Assembly: GCF_018271995.1 (NCBI RefSeq)
Contig: NZ_JAGUCO010000001.1
Location: forward strand, 62,001 to 126,000
DNA length: 64,000 bases
From: Carboxylicivirga linearis
GTDB taxonomy: Bacteria; Bacteroidota; Bacteroidia; Bacteroidales; Marinilabiliaceae
Reading direction: 5' to 3'
Below, in pieces: positions 7,779-17,415 of the stretch. The translations under genes were made by a program, and so were the position numbers. The number at the start of each line of letters is the position of its first letter. The first letter of the stretch is position 1. The notes below the pieces were generated by a model that had not been told where the DNA came from, ran no database searches, and worked only from the letters and a program-made list of their open reading frames with translations.

Positions 7779-8357
7779 ATGACAAGAGAAGACATCGCAA
7801 AGAGTTTTATAGAAGCGCAGGAAGTTCTGAATCGTTTTATTGAAGATGCAGAGAATTGGGATAGAATTAAAAAGGCTGGAGATTTAATGGTGGAAGCTGT
7901 TAACTCTGACAAGAAGATCTTTTCGTGTGGTAATGGTGGATCTATGAGTGACGCCATGCATTTTGCAGAAGAATTAACCGGACTGTTCAGAGACGAAAGA
8001 AGAGGAATGCCTGCTATTGCTATTTCAGACCCTACCCATATTACTTGTGTGGGCAATGACTATGGTTTTGATTTTATCTTTTCCCGCTATGTTGAAGCAG
8101 TTGGTTGTGAGGGAGATGTTCTACTGGCAATAAGTACTAGTGGTAATTCGTCCAATGTACTCAATGCTGCCAAAGTTGCTAAAGAAAAAGGGATGAAAGT
8201 TGTGGCTTTGACTGGTAAAAAAGGGGGTGAGTTAGCTCAAATATGCGATGTTGAAATTCGCGCACCACACAATGGTTATTCCGATAGAATACAAGAAATT
8301 CATATTAAAGTTATTCATGTGTTGATTCAGTATATTGAAGGTGTTGTAAATAATTAA
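7779..8357 (+). CDS. gmhA: Phosphoheptose isomerase
   Basis: GmhA converts sedoheptulose 7-phosphate to D-glycero-D-manno-heptose 7-phosphate, the first step toward ADP-heptose for LPS core or other glycans. The 192-residue single SIS domain shows the phosphate loop [20 protein letters not shown], the [11 protein letters not shown] loop and the C-terminal [12 protein letters not shown] helix with active-site Gln and His. Length matches the family (about 190). No other heptose genes (hldE, gmhB) are adjacent. Start is the first ATG after a near-consensus promoter. Confidence 0.93.
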   Translation: MTREDIAKSFIEAQEVLNRFIEDAENWDRIKKAGDLMVEAVNSDKKIFSCGNGGSMSDAMHFAEELTGLFRDERRGMPAIAISDPTHITCVGNDYGFDFIFSRYVEAVGCEGDVLLAISTSGNSSNVLNAAKVAKEKGMKVVALTGKKGGELAQICDVEIRAPHNGYSDRIQEIHIKVIHVLIQYIEGVVNN

Positions 8358-8429
8358 TTTATTAATTACTCCGGTAGTAAGTCTGTTTTAAGCGATTTTT
8401 TTTTAACTTGAATGAAAAATCGCACACAT

Positions 8430-9968
8430 ATGCTTGTAAAAACCTTTGGGTCAGCTGTAAGTGGGGTTGATGCCTACACAATTACAATAGAAGTAAATGT
8501 ATCTCAAGGTATTCGTTTTCATTTGGTTGGTTTACCTGATAATGCTGTAAAAGAGAGTCAACAACGAATAGAATCCGCCTTAAAAATAAGTAATTACAAA
8601 TGGCCGGGTCATAAAATTGTAATTAATATGGCTCCTGCTGATATTCGTAAAGAAGGATCATCTTACGATTTACCTCTTGCCATTGGTGTATTAGCTGCTT
8701 CCACACAAATAGATGATTCACTCTTAGCTAACTATATTATTATGGGTGAGTTGTCATTAGATGGCAGTTTGCAGCCTGTTAAAGGTGTTTTACCCATGGC
8801 TATAAAGGCCAAAGAAGAAGGTTTCAAAGGATGTATTCTACCTATACAAAATGCAAAAGAAGCTGCGGTTGTTGGAGGTTTACAAGTTTATGGATTTGAA
8901 AATATAAGTGAAGTAATTGGGTTTCTTGATGGGCAATCAGATGCTGAACCTATTCAACTCAACACGGAAGAAGAATTTAGTAAAGGTATTCAAACTGTTG
9001 ATTTTGATTTCTCTGATGTAAAAGGTCAGGAGAGTGTAAAAAGAGCTTTGGAGATTGCAGCTGCCGGTGGACATAATCTTATAATGATCGGACCACCAGG
9101 AGCCGGTAAATCTATGTTGGCAAAACGGTTGGCAAGTATTCTTCCTCCTTTATCGTTAGATGAAGCTTTGGAAACTACAAAAATTCACTCGGTAGCCGGT
9201 AAAACAAATTCCAAAAATTCATTAATAACCCAACGCCCCTTTCGAAGTCCTCATCACACAATTTCAGATGCCGGGCTTATCGGTGGAGGCTCCTTTCCTC
9301 AACCCGGAGAAATAAGTTTAGCACATAATGGTGTTCTTTTTCTTGATGAATTGCCAGAATTTAAAAGAACCGTTTTGGAAGTGATGCGTCAACCCTTAGA
9401 AGACAGAAATATTAATATATCAAGAGCACGTTTTTCTATTGATTACCCGGCTAGTTTTATGTTGGTGGCAAGTATGAATCCTTGCCCTTGTGGGTATTTT
9501 AATCATCCTGAAAAGCAATGTGTTTGTAGTCCAGGTGTGGTTCAAAAGTATTTAAGTCGCATTTCAGGTCCATTGTTGGATAGAATAGACCTGCACATTG
9601 AAGTTGTTCCGGTTCCTTTTAATAAGCTGGCTGAAACGCCGCCTTCTGAAAAAAGTATTGAAGTAAGAGAAAGAGTGGTCAATGCCCGCAAACTTCAAAA
9701 TGAACGCTTTGCTTCTAATGAAAAGGTACACTGTAATGCCCAAATGACTGGTAGAATGCTTGCTAAATATGCTACTCCTGATGAAAATGGGATGGCAATT
9801 TTAAAAACTGCCATGGAACGACTGGATTTATCGGCACGTGCATATGACAGAATATTAAAAGTTTCGCGTACCATTGCTGACTTAGAGGACTCAGTTTCAA
9901 TTCAATCACATCATGTTGCTGAGGCTGTTCAATACCGAAGTCTTGATCGTTCGGGTTGGGGTGCTTAA
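8430..9968 (+). CDS. comM: YifB/ComM family Mg-chelatase-like AAA+ ATPase
   Basis: From ATG 8430 the protein has 512 residues and starts in the family-typical way (MLVKTFGSAVSGVDAYTITI); an ATG at 8412 would add six residues. Domains: N-terminal ChlI-like S5/LonC fold (about 1-175), AAA+ module with Walker A GPPGAGKS and Walker B VLFLDELPEF, then the Mg_chelatase C-terminal domain. A four-Cys cluster (NPCPCGYF ... QCVCSPG) is present. ComM of this family is a hexameric helicase that drives branch migration during natural transformation. Single gene; it follows gmhA after a short gap. Confidence 0.93.
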   Translation: MLVKTFGSAVSGVDAYTITIEVNVSQGIRFHLVGLPDNAVKESQQRIESALKISNYKWPGHKIVINMAPADIRKEGSSYDLPLAIGVLAASTQIDDSLLANYIIMGELSLDGSLQPVKGVLPMAIKAKEEGFKGCILPIQNAKEAAVVGGLQVYGFENISEVIGFLDGQSDAEPIQLNTEEEFSKGIQTVDFDFSDVKGQESVKRALEIAAAGGHNLIMIGPPGAGKSMLAKRLASILPPLSLDEALETTKIHSVAGKTNSKNSLITQRPFRSPHHTISDAGLIGGGSFPQPGEISLAHNGVLFLDELPEFKRTVLEVMRQPLEDRNINISRARFSIDYPASFMLVASMNPCPCGYFNHPEKQCVCSPGVVQKYLSRISGPLLDRIDLHIEVVPVPFNKLAETPPSEKSIEVRERVVNARKLQNERFASNEKVHCNAQMTGRMLAKYATPDENGMAILKTAMERLDLSARAYDRILKVSRTIADLEDSVSIQSHHVAEAVQYRSLDRSGWGA

Positions 9969-10056
9969 ATTTGCGGTTCGTCAATGAAAATAATCTACTA
10001 ACAGAAACGAAGAAACAATCAGTTCGTTAAGATGTTACAAATGAAACCAAAACCAA

Positions 10057-10752
10057 ATGGCGAAAAAATGCAAAGATATGAGCGCAAACAGTTTAATGGA
10101 TCCAATTGGGCGATTAATGGGCCTACGTTATAAATCTCACCCCTGGCATGGAATTGATATTGGGGATCAGAGTCCTGATATTATCAATTCTTTTATTGAA
10201 GTGGTACCAACCGATACAATCAAATATGAAATTGATAAGGTAAGTGGTTATCTAAGAATTGACCGTCCACAGAAGTATTCAAATGTGGTGCCCGCTCCTT
10301 ATGGCTTTATTCCTCAGACGTATTGTGGGAAGAAGGTAGGAGCTTACTGCTCTGAAAAAACCGGTAAAAAAGATATTATAGGAGATGGTGATCCGTTGGA
10401 TATCTTATTGCTGACTGAGAAAGATATTCCTCACGGCGATGTATTAGCACAAGCCATCCCTATCGGAGGATTCAGAATGTTGGATGGAAATCAGGCGGAT
10501 GATAAAATTATTTCGGTTTTAAAGAATGATGTGATGTATGGAGAATACAAAGACATTACCGAAATGCCTGAAATGGTTATCAAACGCTTAAAGCATTATT
10601 TCTTAACATATAAGGATATGCCTGGATTAAGTAACGATTCGGAAATAACCCATATTTATAATGCTGAAGAAGCCAAAAAAGTTATTAAACTTTCGATGGA
10701 GGATTACGAGAATAGATTTGAAGGGCTACGAAAAGCTCTCTCTTCCTATTAG
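10057..10752 (+). CDS. ppa: Inorganic pyrophosphatase (family I)
   Basis: Hydrolyses pyrophosphate to two phosphates in the cytoplasm. The family I signature DGDPLD gives metal ligands D110, D112 and D115, preceded by YGFIPQTYCGKKVGAYC, a Cys-containing segment before the Asp motif, and followed by D-x-x-A-D-DKII. At 231 residues it is longer than E. coli Ppa (about 175), with an N-terminal extension (residues 1-50) seen in Bacteroidota-type enzymes. An intrinsic terminator follows 26 bp after the stop. Confidence 0.93.
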   Translation: MAKKCKDMSANSLMDPIGRLMGLRYKSHPWHGIDIGDQSPDIINSFIEVVPTDTIKYEIDKVSGYLRIDRPQKYSNVVPAPYGFIPQTYCGKKVGAYCSEKTGKKDIIGDGDPLDILLLTEKDIPHGDVLAQAIPIGGFRMLDGNQADDKIISVLKNDVMYGEYKDITEMPEMVIKRLKHYFLTYKDMPGLSNDSEITHIYNAEEAKKVIKLSMEDYENRFEGLRKALSSY

Positions 10753-10778
10753 AATTGAAGTAAAAAAAATATAGATTG

Positions 10779-10806
10779 AATCCCTGCTGATAGTAGGGAT
10801 TTTTTA
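10779..10806 (+). terminator. Intrinsic terminator after ppa (possibly bidirectional)
   Basis: Stem AATCCCT (10779-10785) with AGGGATT (10795-10801), 9-nt loop, then T5. The opposite side is A-rich, so it may also stop the convergent histidine-kinase operon, whose stop codon is at 10804-10806. Confidence 0.8.
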
Positions 10807-12066
10807 GTTTTCAAGAATTGCTTTTTGTAAGATAAAACGATGTTCAGTGTCAATACATTCATATTTAATATCAATCCCTGAGATGTCACAAATACGTTTT
10901 ACAATAGATAAGCCAATACCTAATGATTGAGGATGACTACCTGCTTTCTTAAAACGTTCAAATAATTCTTCAGCATTTACATCCAATGGGTCACCACTAT
11001 TCGCTATAGTCAGTGATTTTTCGGAACAGTCAACCTTTAAGTATCCTTCTATTTTATTATGGCGGATTGCATTTTTAACTAAATTCTGAATAAGTGTATT
11101 GGCCAATGTACGATTCATAATATAGCTACAGGCTCCTGATGAAATAAAATCGACATTTATGTTTTTATCTTCAATCATAGGATCCAGAAGTTGTATTTGT
11201 TCGCGAACCAATTCAACAAAATTGATTTCTTCTTCGTCACTGAACATCCGGTTATCTAATTTTGCCAAATAAATTAAAGCCTGATTGGTTTTAGATAGTC
11301 GACTTACAGTATCCATTAACCCAGCCAATGTTTTTATTTGACCCTCTGTTAGATTTTCTGATTGGAGTAATTCATCAATTTTAGAGGTAATTATTGCTAA
11401 AGGAGTTTGTAGCTCATGGGATGTATTCTCGGTGTATTCTTTTAAGTGCTCAAAATCTTCTTTGATTTTTTTGTCCATTGCGTTAAATACCTCATTTAAC
11501 TGTTCAAATTCATCTATATCAGAGGTCATTAACTCCAGTTTATTTACTTTATTCACATCAAAAGCCTTTAACTTTTTAATGGTGTCGTAAAAAACACCCA
11601 GTGAGTGTTTGATAGATGCCCTGTTTACCAGGTATAGAATCATAAAAAACAGAATGGGAAATACAGCCAGCATCAAGGTAAATTTCATGACTAGTAAATC
11701 AGAAGGAGCTGTGGACCGGAGTATCGAATACCGCAAAGTACCTCCTTCGAAATGCTTGTCAAAGGTAAAGCTTCGGTAGAATTCATATAGTCCATTCTGA
11801 GGATTAACAACAACGGTGTCGTTAAAAATTCCGTCGGTATATATAGGTTTACTCTGTAGAGTGTCAAGTGTAACATCGGCATACGAAAGGTGAAAACTCT
11901 CAGTAGCATCTAACTGTTCAATTATACGTTTTGCACCTAATAGCTCATTATTTAAAAATTTGTTAACTGCATATCTAATAAAGTAATAACCACCCAAACT
12001 ACCCAATAGAAAAAAGAAAATACTGGCAGAGATAAAATTTAAACTGGTTTTGGTTAATAGTTTCAT
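10804..12066 (-). CDS. Sensor histidine kinase
   Basis: A 420-residue membrane kinase. TM1 is about residues 8-33, the periplasmic sensor 34-127, TM2 128-149, then a HAMP-like linker. HisKA has the phospho-accepting His217 in NTSHELQTPLAI, and the C-terminal HATPase has N-box NLVKNAIRHN, G1 ANSGDPL and G2 GIGLSIVKRI. It is the last gene of a three-gene operon after the response regulator and a 2TM protein; its ATG overlaps the 2TM stop by one base (TAATG). The signal is not predictable from the periplasmic segment. Confidence 0.95.
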   Translation of the reverse strand: MKLLTKTSLNFISASIFFFLLGSLGGYYFIRYAVNKFLNNELLGAKRIIEQLDATESFHLSYADVTLDTLQSKPIYTDGIFNDTVVVNPQNGLYEFYRSFTFDKHFEGGTLRYSILRSTAPSDLLVMKFTLMLAVFPILFFMILYLVNRASIKHSLGVFYDTIKKLKAFDVNKVNKLELMTSDIDEFEQLNEVFNAMDKKIKEDFEHLKEYTENTSHELQTPLAIITSKIDELLQSENLTEGQIKTLAGLMDTVSRLSKTNQALIYLAKLDNRMFSDEEEINFVELVREQIQLLDPMIEDKNINVDFISSGACSYIMNRTLANTLIQNLVKNAIRHNKIEGYLKVDCSEKSLTIANSGDPLDVNAEELFERFKKAGSHPQSLGIGLSIVKRICDISGIDIKYECIDTEHRFILQKAILEN

Positions 12067-12446
12067 TATCTGCTATTATTATTAGTTTGATTGTATAGCT
12101 GCTGTTTTAATTCACTAACTTCTTTTTTCATTTCCTCTATTCCTTCCAGTATTTCTCTCATTACCGGATTGGATTGTGTTGAATTTCGCAATTCCTCTTC
12201 CCGTAATCCTAAAACAGTATCGATTCTTCCAAGTAAAAGAGAAAAGACGATGAAAAGTAAGAATAAGATGGGGATTGAAATATAAAGGTGATTGTAAATT
12301 AACTCACCAACCTGATTGTCTCGAAATGAATCAAGGAATACAAAACCAATCATAAAAAACTGGATATAACCTATATACATTCTTGCCCGGTCGATGTAAA
12401 TTTTCCAGCGTATAAGTGTCTTCTTGTTGGCTTTGGGTCTTTGCAT
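12066..12446 (-). CDS. 2TM-domain protein of a two-component operon
   Basis: From ATG 12446 the protein has 126 residues: a basic N-terminus, two hydrophobic helices (about 23-39 and 54-73) and a C-terminal heptad-rich region (about 95-118, MREILEGIEEMKKEVSELKQ) that looks like a coiled coil. This matches the '2TM domain' family (PF13239 type), often found next to LytTR or OmpR systems in Bacteroidota. Earlier in-frame ATGs (12467, 12497) would overlap the response regulator. Placed between regulator and kinase, it may be an accessory membrane component of the same signalling unit (inference). Confidence 0.78.
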   Translation of the reverse strand: MQRPKANKKTLIRWKIYIDRARMYIGYIQFFMIGFVFLDSFRDNQVGELIYNHLYISIPILFLLFIVFSLLLGRIDTVLGLREEELRNSTQSNPVMREILEGIEEMKKEVSELKQQLYNQTNNNSR

Positions 12447-12456
12447 GGTGTTGAGG

Positions 12457-13134
12457 TTATTCGGCATCAGTAAATTTATATCCAACGCCATATACATTTC
12501 TTATATAATCACCGCATCCGGCTTTCAATAACTTTTTTCGAAGATTTTTGATATGAGTGTATATAAAATCATCCGTGAATCCATAATCCATAAAGTCTTT
12601 CGACATATGTTCGCCAATGCCTGTTTTTGTTAATACTCTGTTTTTGTTAGCGATGAAATAAACTAATAAATCAAATTCTTTTTTTGTCAGATCAACGGGA
12701 TTATTATTTACCGTTACTAAAATCTCACCAGGAATGACCGTCAGTTCGTTAAAAAGAATTTTGTCATCTCCTTTAAAGTGAACTCTTCTGACTACAGATT
12801 TTAGCCTGGCATTTAACTCAGCCATTTGAAATGGTTTGGTAAGATAATCATCTGCACCAAGTTCTAAACCTTCTATTTTATTATCTAAACTATCTCTGGC
12901 AGATACAATAATAATACCCGTTTTTATGCCTTTGCTTTTTACCTTACGAACGACTTCCAGTCCATTTCCATCGGGTAGGTTAAGATCCAACACAACAATA
13001 TCGAAAATGGAATCCACTAAGTGTAAAGCATCACTTAAGTTACTTACCTGTTCACAAATATGACCTTCAGACTCTAAAAAAGCCTTAATGCTCTTCGCTA
13101 ATTCCGGTTCATCTTCAACAATAAGAATTTTCAT
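12457..13134 (-). CDS. OmpR-family response regulator
   Basis: A 225-residue protein with an N-terminal receiver (acidic pair E7/D8, phospho-acceptor D50 in VVLDLNLPDG, YLTKPF lysine) and a C-terminal winged-helix DNA-binding domain (FTDDFIYTHIKNLRKKL and YGVGYKF at the end). First gene of the operon regulator / 2TM protein / histidine kinase. Probable transcription factor phosphorylated by the kinase encoded downstream; target genes unknown. Confidence 0.95.
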   Translation of the reverse strand: MKILIVEDEPELAKSIKAFLESEGHICEQVSNLSDALHLVDSIFDIVVLDLNLPDGNGLEVVRKVKSKGIKTGIIIVSARDSLDNKIEGLELGADDYLTKPFQMAELNARLKSVVRRVHFKGDDKILFNELTVIPGEILVTVNNNPVDLTKKEFDLLVYFIANKNRVLTKTGIGEHMSKDFMDYGFTDDFIYTHIKNLRKKLLKAGCGDYIRNVYGVGYKFTDAE

Positions 13135-13170
13135 ATAAGAATGCGATTTCTTGTTGTTACATTAAATTGC

Positions 13171-13617
13171 CTATACAGCATGCCTGATAACATTCATAGC
13201 CATTGAAATTAGTATCATCGTACAGGCAACACCAAAATACAAAAGATTTTTTTTATAAATGATGATCGATTGCTTGCTTTTACGGGCAAAAATCCATCCT
13301 ATATGACTTACCACTAAAGTAAACACCATTAATATAAAATGCTCAACTGCCCAGAAACGACTTCTCAATTCGGTTCGTTTTAACAAGTCAATTTGTCCAT
13401 GTGTATAATCAACCATGTAAAATATAAACAAAGCTGTTCCGAGTGCTAATTGAATGTATAAAAGAATAGTAGCCCAAAGTGGAAGCTTTATATCCCAATT
13501 GGTTATAGCTGCTTTTTTTCTTAAGCCATAAATAGCTCTTAAAACAATGACCAATGTAACCAAACAAGCTAATGTACTGGTGATGATGTGTAATATGAGA
13601 ATAACATTTCGTGTCAT
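13171..13617 (-). CDS. Four-helix histidine-rich membrane protein coupled to hemG
   Basis: A 148-residue protein with four predicted helices (about 5-26, 47-68, 92-112, 123-143). Histidines lie inside or at the ends of helices: H10, H93, H105 (12 apart in the same helix) and H146, positions that could bind heme as in small b-type cytochromes. Its ATG shares one base with the hemG stop (TAATG), so translation is coupled. I infer a role with HemG, for example passing electrons from protoporphyrinogen oxidation to quinone. It does not look like HemJ. Family assignment uncertain ('cytochrome B'-like). Confidence 0.75.
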   Translation of the reverse strand: MTRNVILILHIITSTLACLVTLVIVLRAIYGLRKKAAITNWDIKLPLWATILLYIQLALGTALFIFYMVDYTHGQIDLLKRTELRSRFWAVEHFILMVFTLVVSHIGWIFARKSKQSIIIYKKNLLYFGVACTMILISMAMNVIRHAV

Positions 13618-14987
13618 TAGTTAATTTCTTGAGCAATTATGGTTGCCTGTTTGATGCGGTCTGCCATACCTATTCCGTCACGAAGATTACCTGCAATAAT
13701 TAAACCTTTGTGCTGTTTTTGCACTCTTTCTATGGCTGCCAAACGTTTATCTGAATTAGCTGCATACTGAGGTATGGCATGTGAATACCTCATGATATCA
13801 ACCATTGATGGTTCAAACTTTTTCAAGTCCATCGAATCCTTCATTTCTCTTTCAAGCACCTGCATCAGAGCTTCGTCATCTAAATCACATAATTTCTCAT
13901 TTCGTATTCCTCCCATAAAAACAGAAAGTAATGCACCATCTTTAGGGGCTCTGTTTTTAAATAAAGAGGACATAAACAGAACTCCCAAAATATCTCTTTT
14001 TTCTTTATGCGGAACCAGGCCTCCAAAGCCATCCAGTGGTCGTCCGTTCCATTGGTCAAATCCTAGTGCAATTTCAACAACCCTTGCATATTTAAGGTTT
14101 GTCAAATCCTGCATATCCTCATCTGAAATAAACGCAAACGTCTCCTTTAATCCAACAGATCCAAAAGTACTTACAACTTTATCAGCAGTCATTTCAATAT
14201 CTTCTCCATTCTGCGAATAAGAAACCTTGTAGCCTCCAGTATTTAAAGGTTCTATGACAACATTATCAACACCCAATTTTGTATTTCCTTCTCCGGCACT
14301 TTTTAACAGAGCATCTGTTAATTGGCTTAATCCGCCCTCTATAGAAAATACAGCACGATCAACCCTCTTCTCTAATTCGCTTTTGGGCTCTTTTCGCTTT
14401 TTAATACTTCCTTTGATAAAACTTCCATAGTTTTGTTCAAGGTTATAGAGCTTTGGCATGGCGTGCCTTGTTATTAACAAAGATGGATCTCCAGCGTATA
14501 TACCCAGAATAAATGGGTCGATGGCGTAATCCAAAAAGCTTTTACCCATTCTTCGTTTTACCAGTTCTGCCAATGACTCATCAGGATCTACTCCTGGTTT
14601 TCTGAAAGGCTCTCCCAGTATCCGAAATTTATCTTTTAAACTAAATAAAGGAGTTGTTACGGCTGATATTAATCCCTGTGGTAAAGCATGCCATTTTCCA
14701 TTTTTCATTACAAAACGCGTTTTCACAACATCGTTTCCTTTTTCTACCCTTATTAGATCTTTTAAGTCATCAAATAAGGCAACGGCTTCAGGATGTGAAA
14801 TTACTCCTGTGTTGGGACCTGATTCATATATAAAACCATTCTTTGATTTGGTATGAATAACACCACCGTGACGAGGTTTTTTATCCAATACCAAAAAGTT
14901 GGTTCCCTTTTTATTTAAATGATGAGCTAAGGTTAACCCTGTTACCCCTGCACCTAATACAACAACAGAATAATGCTGATTACTCAT
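13617..14987 (-). CDS. hemG: Protoporphyrinogen oxidase (FAD-dependent, HemY/PPOX type)
   Basis: Oxidises protoporphyrinogen IX to protoporphyrin IX, the next-to-last step of protoheme synthesis. The 456-residue flavoprotein opens with the FAD Rossmann motif VVLGAGVTGLTLAHHL and DKKPRHGGVIHT, typical of PPOX. It ends with the second FAD-contact segment, GLIIAGNLRDGIGMADRI. The family uses O2 in many organisms; in Bacteroidota the acceptor is often unclear. The gene lies about 35 kb from the main heme operon, with a coupled four-helix membrane protein downstream. An inverted-repeat region lies upstream of its start. Confidence 0.93.
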   Translation of the reverse strand: MSNQHYSVVVLGAGVTGLTLAHHLNKKGTNFLVLDKKPRHGGVIHTKSKNGFIYESGPNTGVISHPEAVALFDDLKDLIRVEKGNDVVKTRFVMKNGKWHALPQGLISAVTTPLFSLKDKFRILGEPFRKPGVDPDESLAELVKRRMGKSFLDYAIDPFILGIYAGDPSLLITRHAMPKLYNLEQNYGSFIKGSIKKRKEPKSELEKRVDRAVFSIEGGLSQLTDALLKSAGEGNTKLGVDNVVIEPLNTGGYKVSYSQNGEDIEMTADKVVSTFGSVGLKETFAFISDEDMQDLTNLKYARVVEIALGFDQWNGRPLDGFGGLVPHKEKRDILGVLFMSSLFKNRAPKDGALLSVFMGGIRNEKLCDLDDEALMQVLEREMKDSMDLKKFEPSMVDIMRYSHAIPQYAANSDKRLAAIERVQKQHKGLIIAGNLRDGIGMADRIKQATIIAQEIN

Positions 14988-15028
14988 TAAAAAAACGTTT
15001 TCAAAAATCGATACTTACAGATGTCTTC

Positions 15029-15165
15029 ATTCTGGTTAAAAAGAAGGCGTCTACGTGAAACCTGATGGGTAAAGGTTTGGCTAATCAAATGCGAATTACC
15101 TATTTTTTAACTTAACGTTAGTAGGATTCGCATTTACATATTATGAACAGCAATATAACCAGAAT
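15029..15165. repeat. Nested inverted repeats upstream of hemG
   Basis: Outer arms ATTCTGGTTA (15029-15038) and TAACCAGAAT (15156-15165). Inner arms AAATGCGAAT (15087-15096) and ATTCGCATTT (15126-15135). Inside the inner pair, on the minus strand, CCTA can pair with TAGG around a palindromic TAACGTTA. The element lies between the stop of the DUF748 gene and the hemG start, so it would be in the hemG leader or in a read-through spacer. Confidence 0.6.
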
Positions 15166-15204
15166 GGTTGAATTACCCTGATAAGATGACGCTTTTCGTG
15201 CTTC

Positions 15205-17415
15205 TTATTTAATTGAAACCTCAATATCAAATTTAGGTGATTTTAGTTGCTCCGGTATATTTCTTAAGTCTGAGAGAATGATTTCAACCGATGATGAATC
15301 AACTTGTTGTTCATTAATCAGATAATGTTGTAATAATATTGATCGATCATTCAATAACTTTTTAAATGCCTCATCTAGTTCATTTTCACCAATTAACTTA
15401 CGGCAGGCAAGAGGCAAAGCTAATGTATCTGCACCTTCAACTGATTTATTGACGAAGCGTTTAAAAGCATCATTATCACTAGTTAACTCTGCTAATTGTT
15501 TATGATATTTCTGGTAATCTGCCTCGGTATCCGGTTTTATTTTATCAATTAACATCTGTTTTTTAGCAATTGCTACTGCTAATGAATCTTTTTCAATCTC
15601 AACAAAAGTTTGTTGGGAGAAGGTAAAGAAGAGTTCTGGCTTTTTATGCAAAATAGTAGCAATCTTATTGAGTGTTTCTTTTTGATCGACAGTAAGCGAA
15701 TCCTGTGCATATTCAAACGGCAAGGTTTCCAATTCTTCTGGACGGGTTGATACCAGTTTTCCAAGTGTATTAAACGGCGATGCGGCTGTTTTAACCAATA
15801 AATTTAGGAATGCTTTCCAAACAAGTTTACTAACACTAAATTCAGGATCAGATGGATTTCCTTTCACCGGTAAATTAATGTCAATAACATCTTTGGGATC
15901 CTTCATTAAATATAAACCTAATTTGATTGGGGCATTAATGCCTGTTGTGTCTTTTGTTTTATGTCCAAATTCAAGTTCGTTTATAGTAATTTGGTTTTCA
16001 TTGACCATCTCGGTTTTTGACATTTCAATTGATAAATCATAATTGAAATCACCTTTAGTGATAGGACAAGTGATATAATATTCAGTGTAAGGAGAGAAAC
16101 TCATCAAGCGAAGTTTTTTAAGTTTAGCCTTCACATTTAGGTCATAAGGATCAATAATACTAAATGTAGTATTTCCATTCAGGTTACCCTGATCATTCAA
16201 ATTGATGCTAAAATCAACAGGGATTTTTGCAGTGCTTTCTGTAATCTTGCCTAAGCTTACATTAATATCCTTAAAATCATATTGAAAAGGTCTGTTGAGC
16301 GTATTATCACTGAATAGAATTTTGGCATTGATTAGTTTAATAGTATCAATCCTGTATGATAATAAGGATGAGTCAACATCAGTCTCTGTTGCACTTTCAA
16401 CATCGGTTTCAATAGAATCCGTTTCAAGATAAGCTTGGAAGATTCGTTCGAAGTTCGATTGATCTTTATTTAGATCAGCTGTTAATACAGGCTGTTCAAT
16501 CTCTATGTCAGAAAAATAATAGTTGGATCTACCCAGATCCAGAGAATCGAATTTCACAAAAAAACGTTGCAGATTCAAAAAGTCTTTGTTGCCTGGTTCC
16601 CACATTTTAAACGTATCAACACTAGCACTTCCTGATACTACTAGATCTGTAGTTTTATTAGTGTTGCCATTGATTATTACATCTGCATTTAAATTACCTG
16701 AGATTCCATCAATATTTACATATTGCTCAACATAATTTGAAATGGGCTCTAACGACAAATCTTTCATGCCAATGACAAGGTGGTAGCGATTAATTTGATT
16801 ATTAATATCTGCACCAATAGAAACTAGTCCTTTCTCGCCAAATTCAAACTCAACACCCATTTCTGATTCCTGGTCGTTCCAGGCTATTTTTGGCAGGTTT
16901 AAACTCAAATCATCAAATAAGAGACGATTATCTATTTGTTTATCGTAATAATCAACTTTACTACGTGTTATTTTTATGTTATAAACAGAAAAACGCAATG
17001 GTTGAGAAGGAACTGTATCAAGGTCTTCCGTTGCCAAAGAATCTTCAGGCGGAATTAAATCACTAAAATTAAAATCATCCTTACCTTGTACTATATATGC
17101 ATAAAGGCTATCGAGTGTGATACTTGAGAAGGAATATTCGTTTCGAACCAATTTCCATGGGTCGAAATTGATATAAAGTTCTTTAAAACCAGCAAAAGTG
17201 TCTTTTTGATTTTCTTCGTAGACAACCAGATCCTGGGCGCGAACAGCCACTTTAAAGTAGTTAAAATTTAATTTACCCAATTCAATTTTTCGGCCCGTTA
17301 GTTCTTGTCCATTCTTATTAATGTAGTTATTTACAAGTCTTGAAAGAAAGAACAAAAAGATAAAAACTAGTAATAAAATACCCCCTATAATGAGAGTGCG
17401 CTTTTTTATTTTCAT
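15205..17415 (-). CDS. AsmA/DUF748-type envelope protein
   Basis: A 736-residue protein with an N-terminal signal anchor (about residues 7-27). A long beta-rich repetitive body follows, starting GRKIELGKLNFNYFKVAVRAQDLVVYE, as in DUF748/AsmA proteins. Acidic low-complexity stretches rich in Asp, Glu, Thr and Ser lie near residues 120-140 and 330-350. AsmA-like proteins (TamB, YhdP family) span the periplasm and move or guide phospholipids between membranes; DUF748 members are less studied. It is a single gene on the minus strand with 217 bp before hemG. Function inferred from fold only. Confidence 0.82.
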   Translation of the reverse strand: MKIKKRTLIIGGILLLVFIFLFFLSRLVNNYINKNGQELTGRKIELGKLNFNYFKVAVRAQDLVVYEENQKDTFAGFKELYINFDPWKLVRNEYSFSSITLDSLYAYIVQGKDDFNFSDLIPPEDSLATEDLDTVPSQPLRFSVYNIKITRSKVDYYDKQIDNRLLFDDLSLNLPKIAWNDQESEMGVEFEFGEKGLVSIGADINNQINRYHLVIGMKDLSLEPISNYVEQYVNIDGISGNLNADVIINGNTNKTTDLVVSGSASVDTFKMWEPGNKDFLNLQRFFVKFDSLDLGRSNYYFSDIEIEQPVLTADLNKDQSNFERIFQAYLETDSIETDVESATETDVDSSLLSYRIDTIKLINAKILFSDNTLNRPFQYDFKDINVSLGKITESTAKIPVDFSINLNDQGNLNGNTTFSIIDPYDLNVKAKLKKLRLMSFSPYTEYYITCPITKGDFNYDLSIEMSKTEMVNENQITINELEFGHKTKDTTGINAPIKLGLYLMKDPKDVIDINLPVKGNPSDPEFSVSKLVWKAFLNLLVKTAASPFNTLGKLVSTRPEELETLPFEYAQDSLTVDQKETLNKIATILHKKPELFFTFSQQTFVEIEKDSLAVAIAKKQMLIDKIKPDTEADYQKYHKQLAELTSDNDAFKRFVNKSVEGADTLALPLACRKLIGENELDEAFKKLLNDRSILLQHYLINEQQVDSSSVEIILSDLRNIPEQLKSPKFDIEVSIK

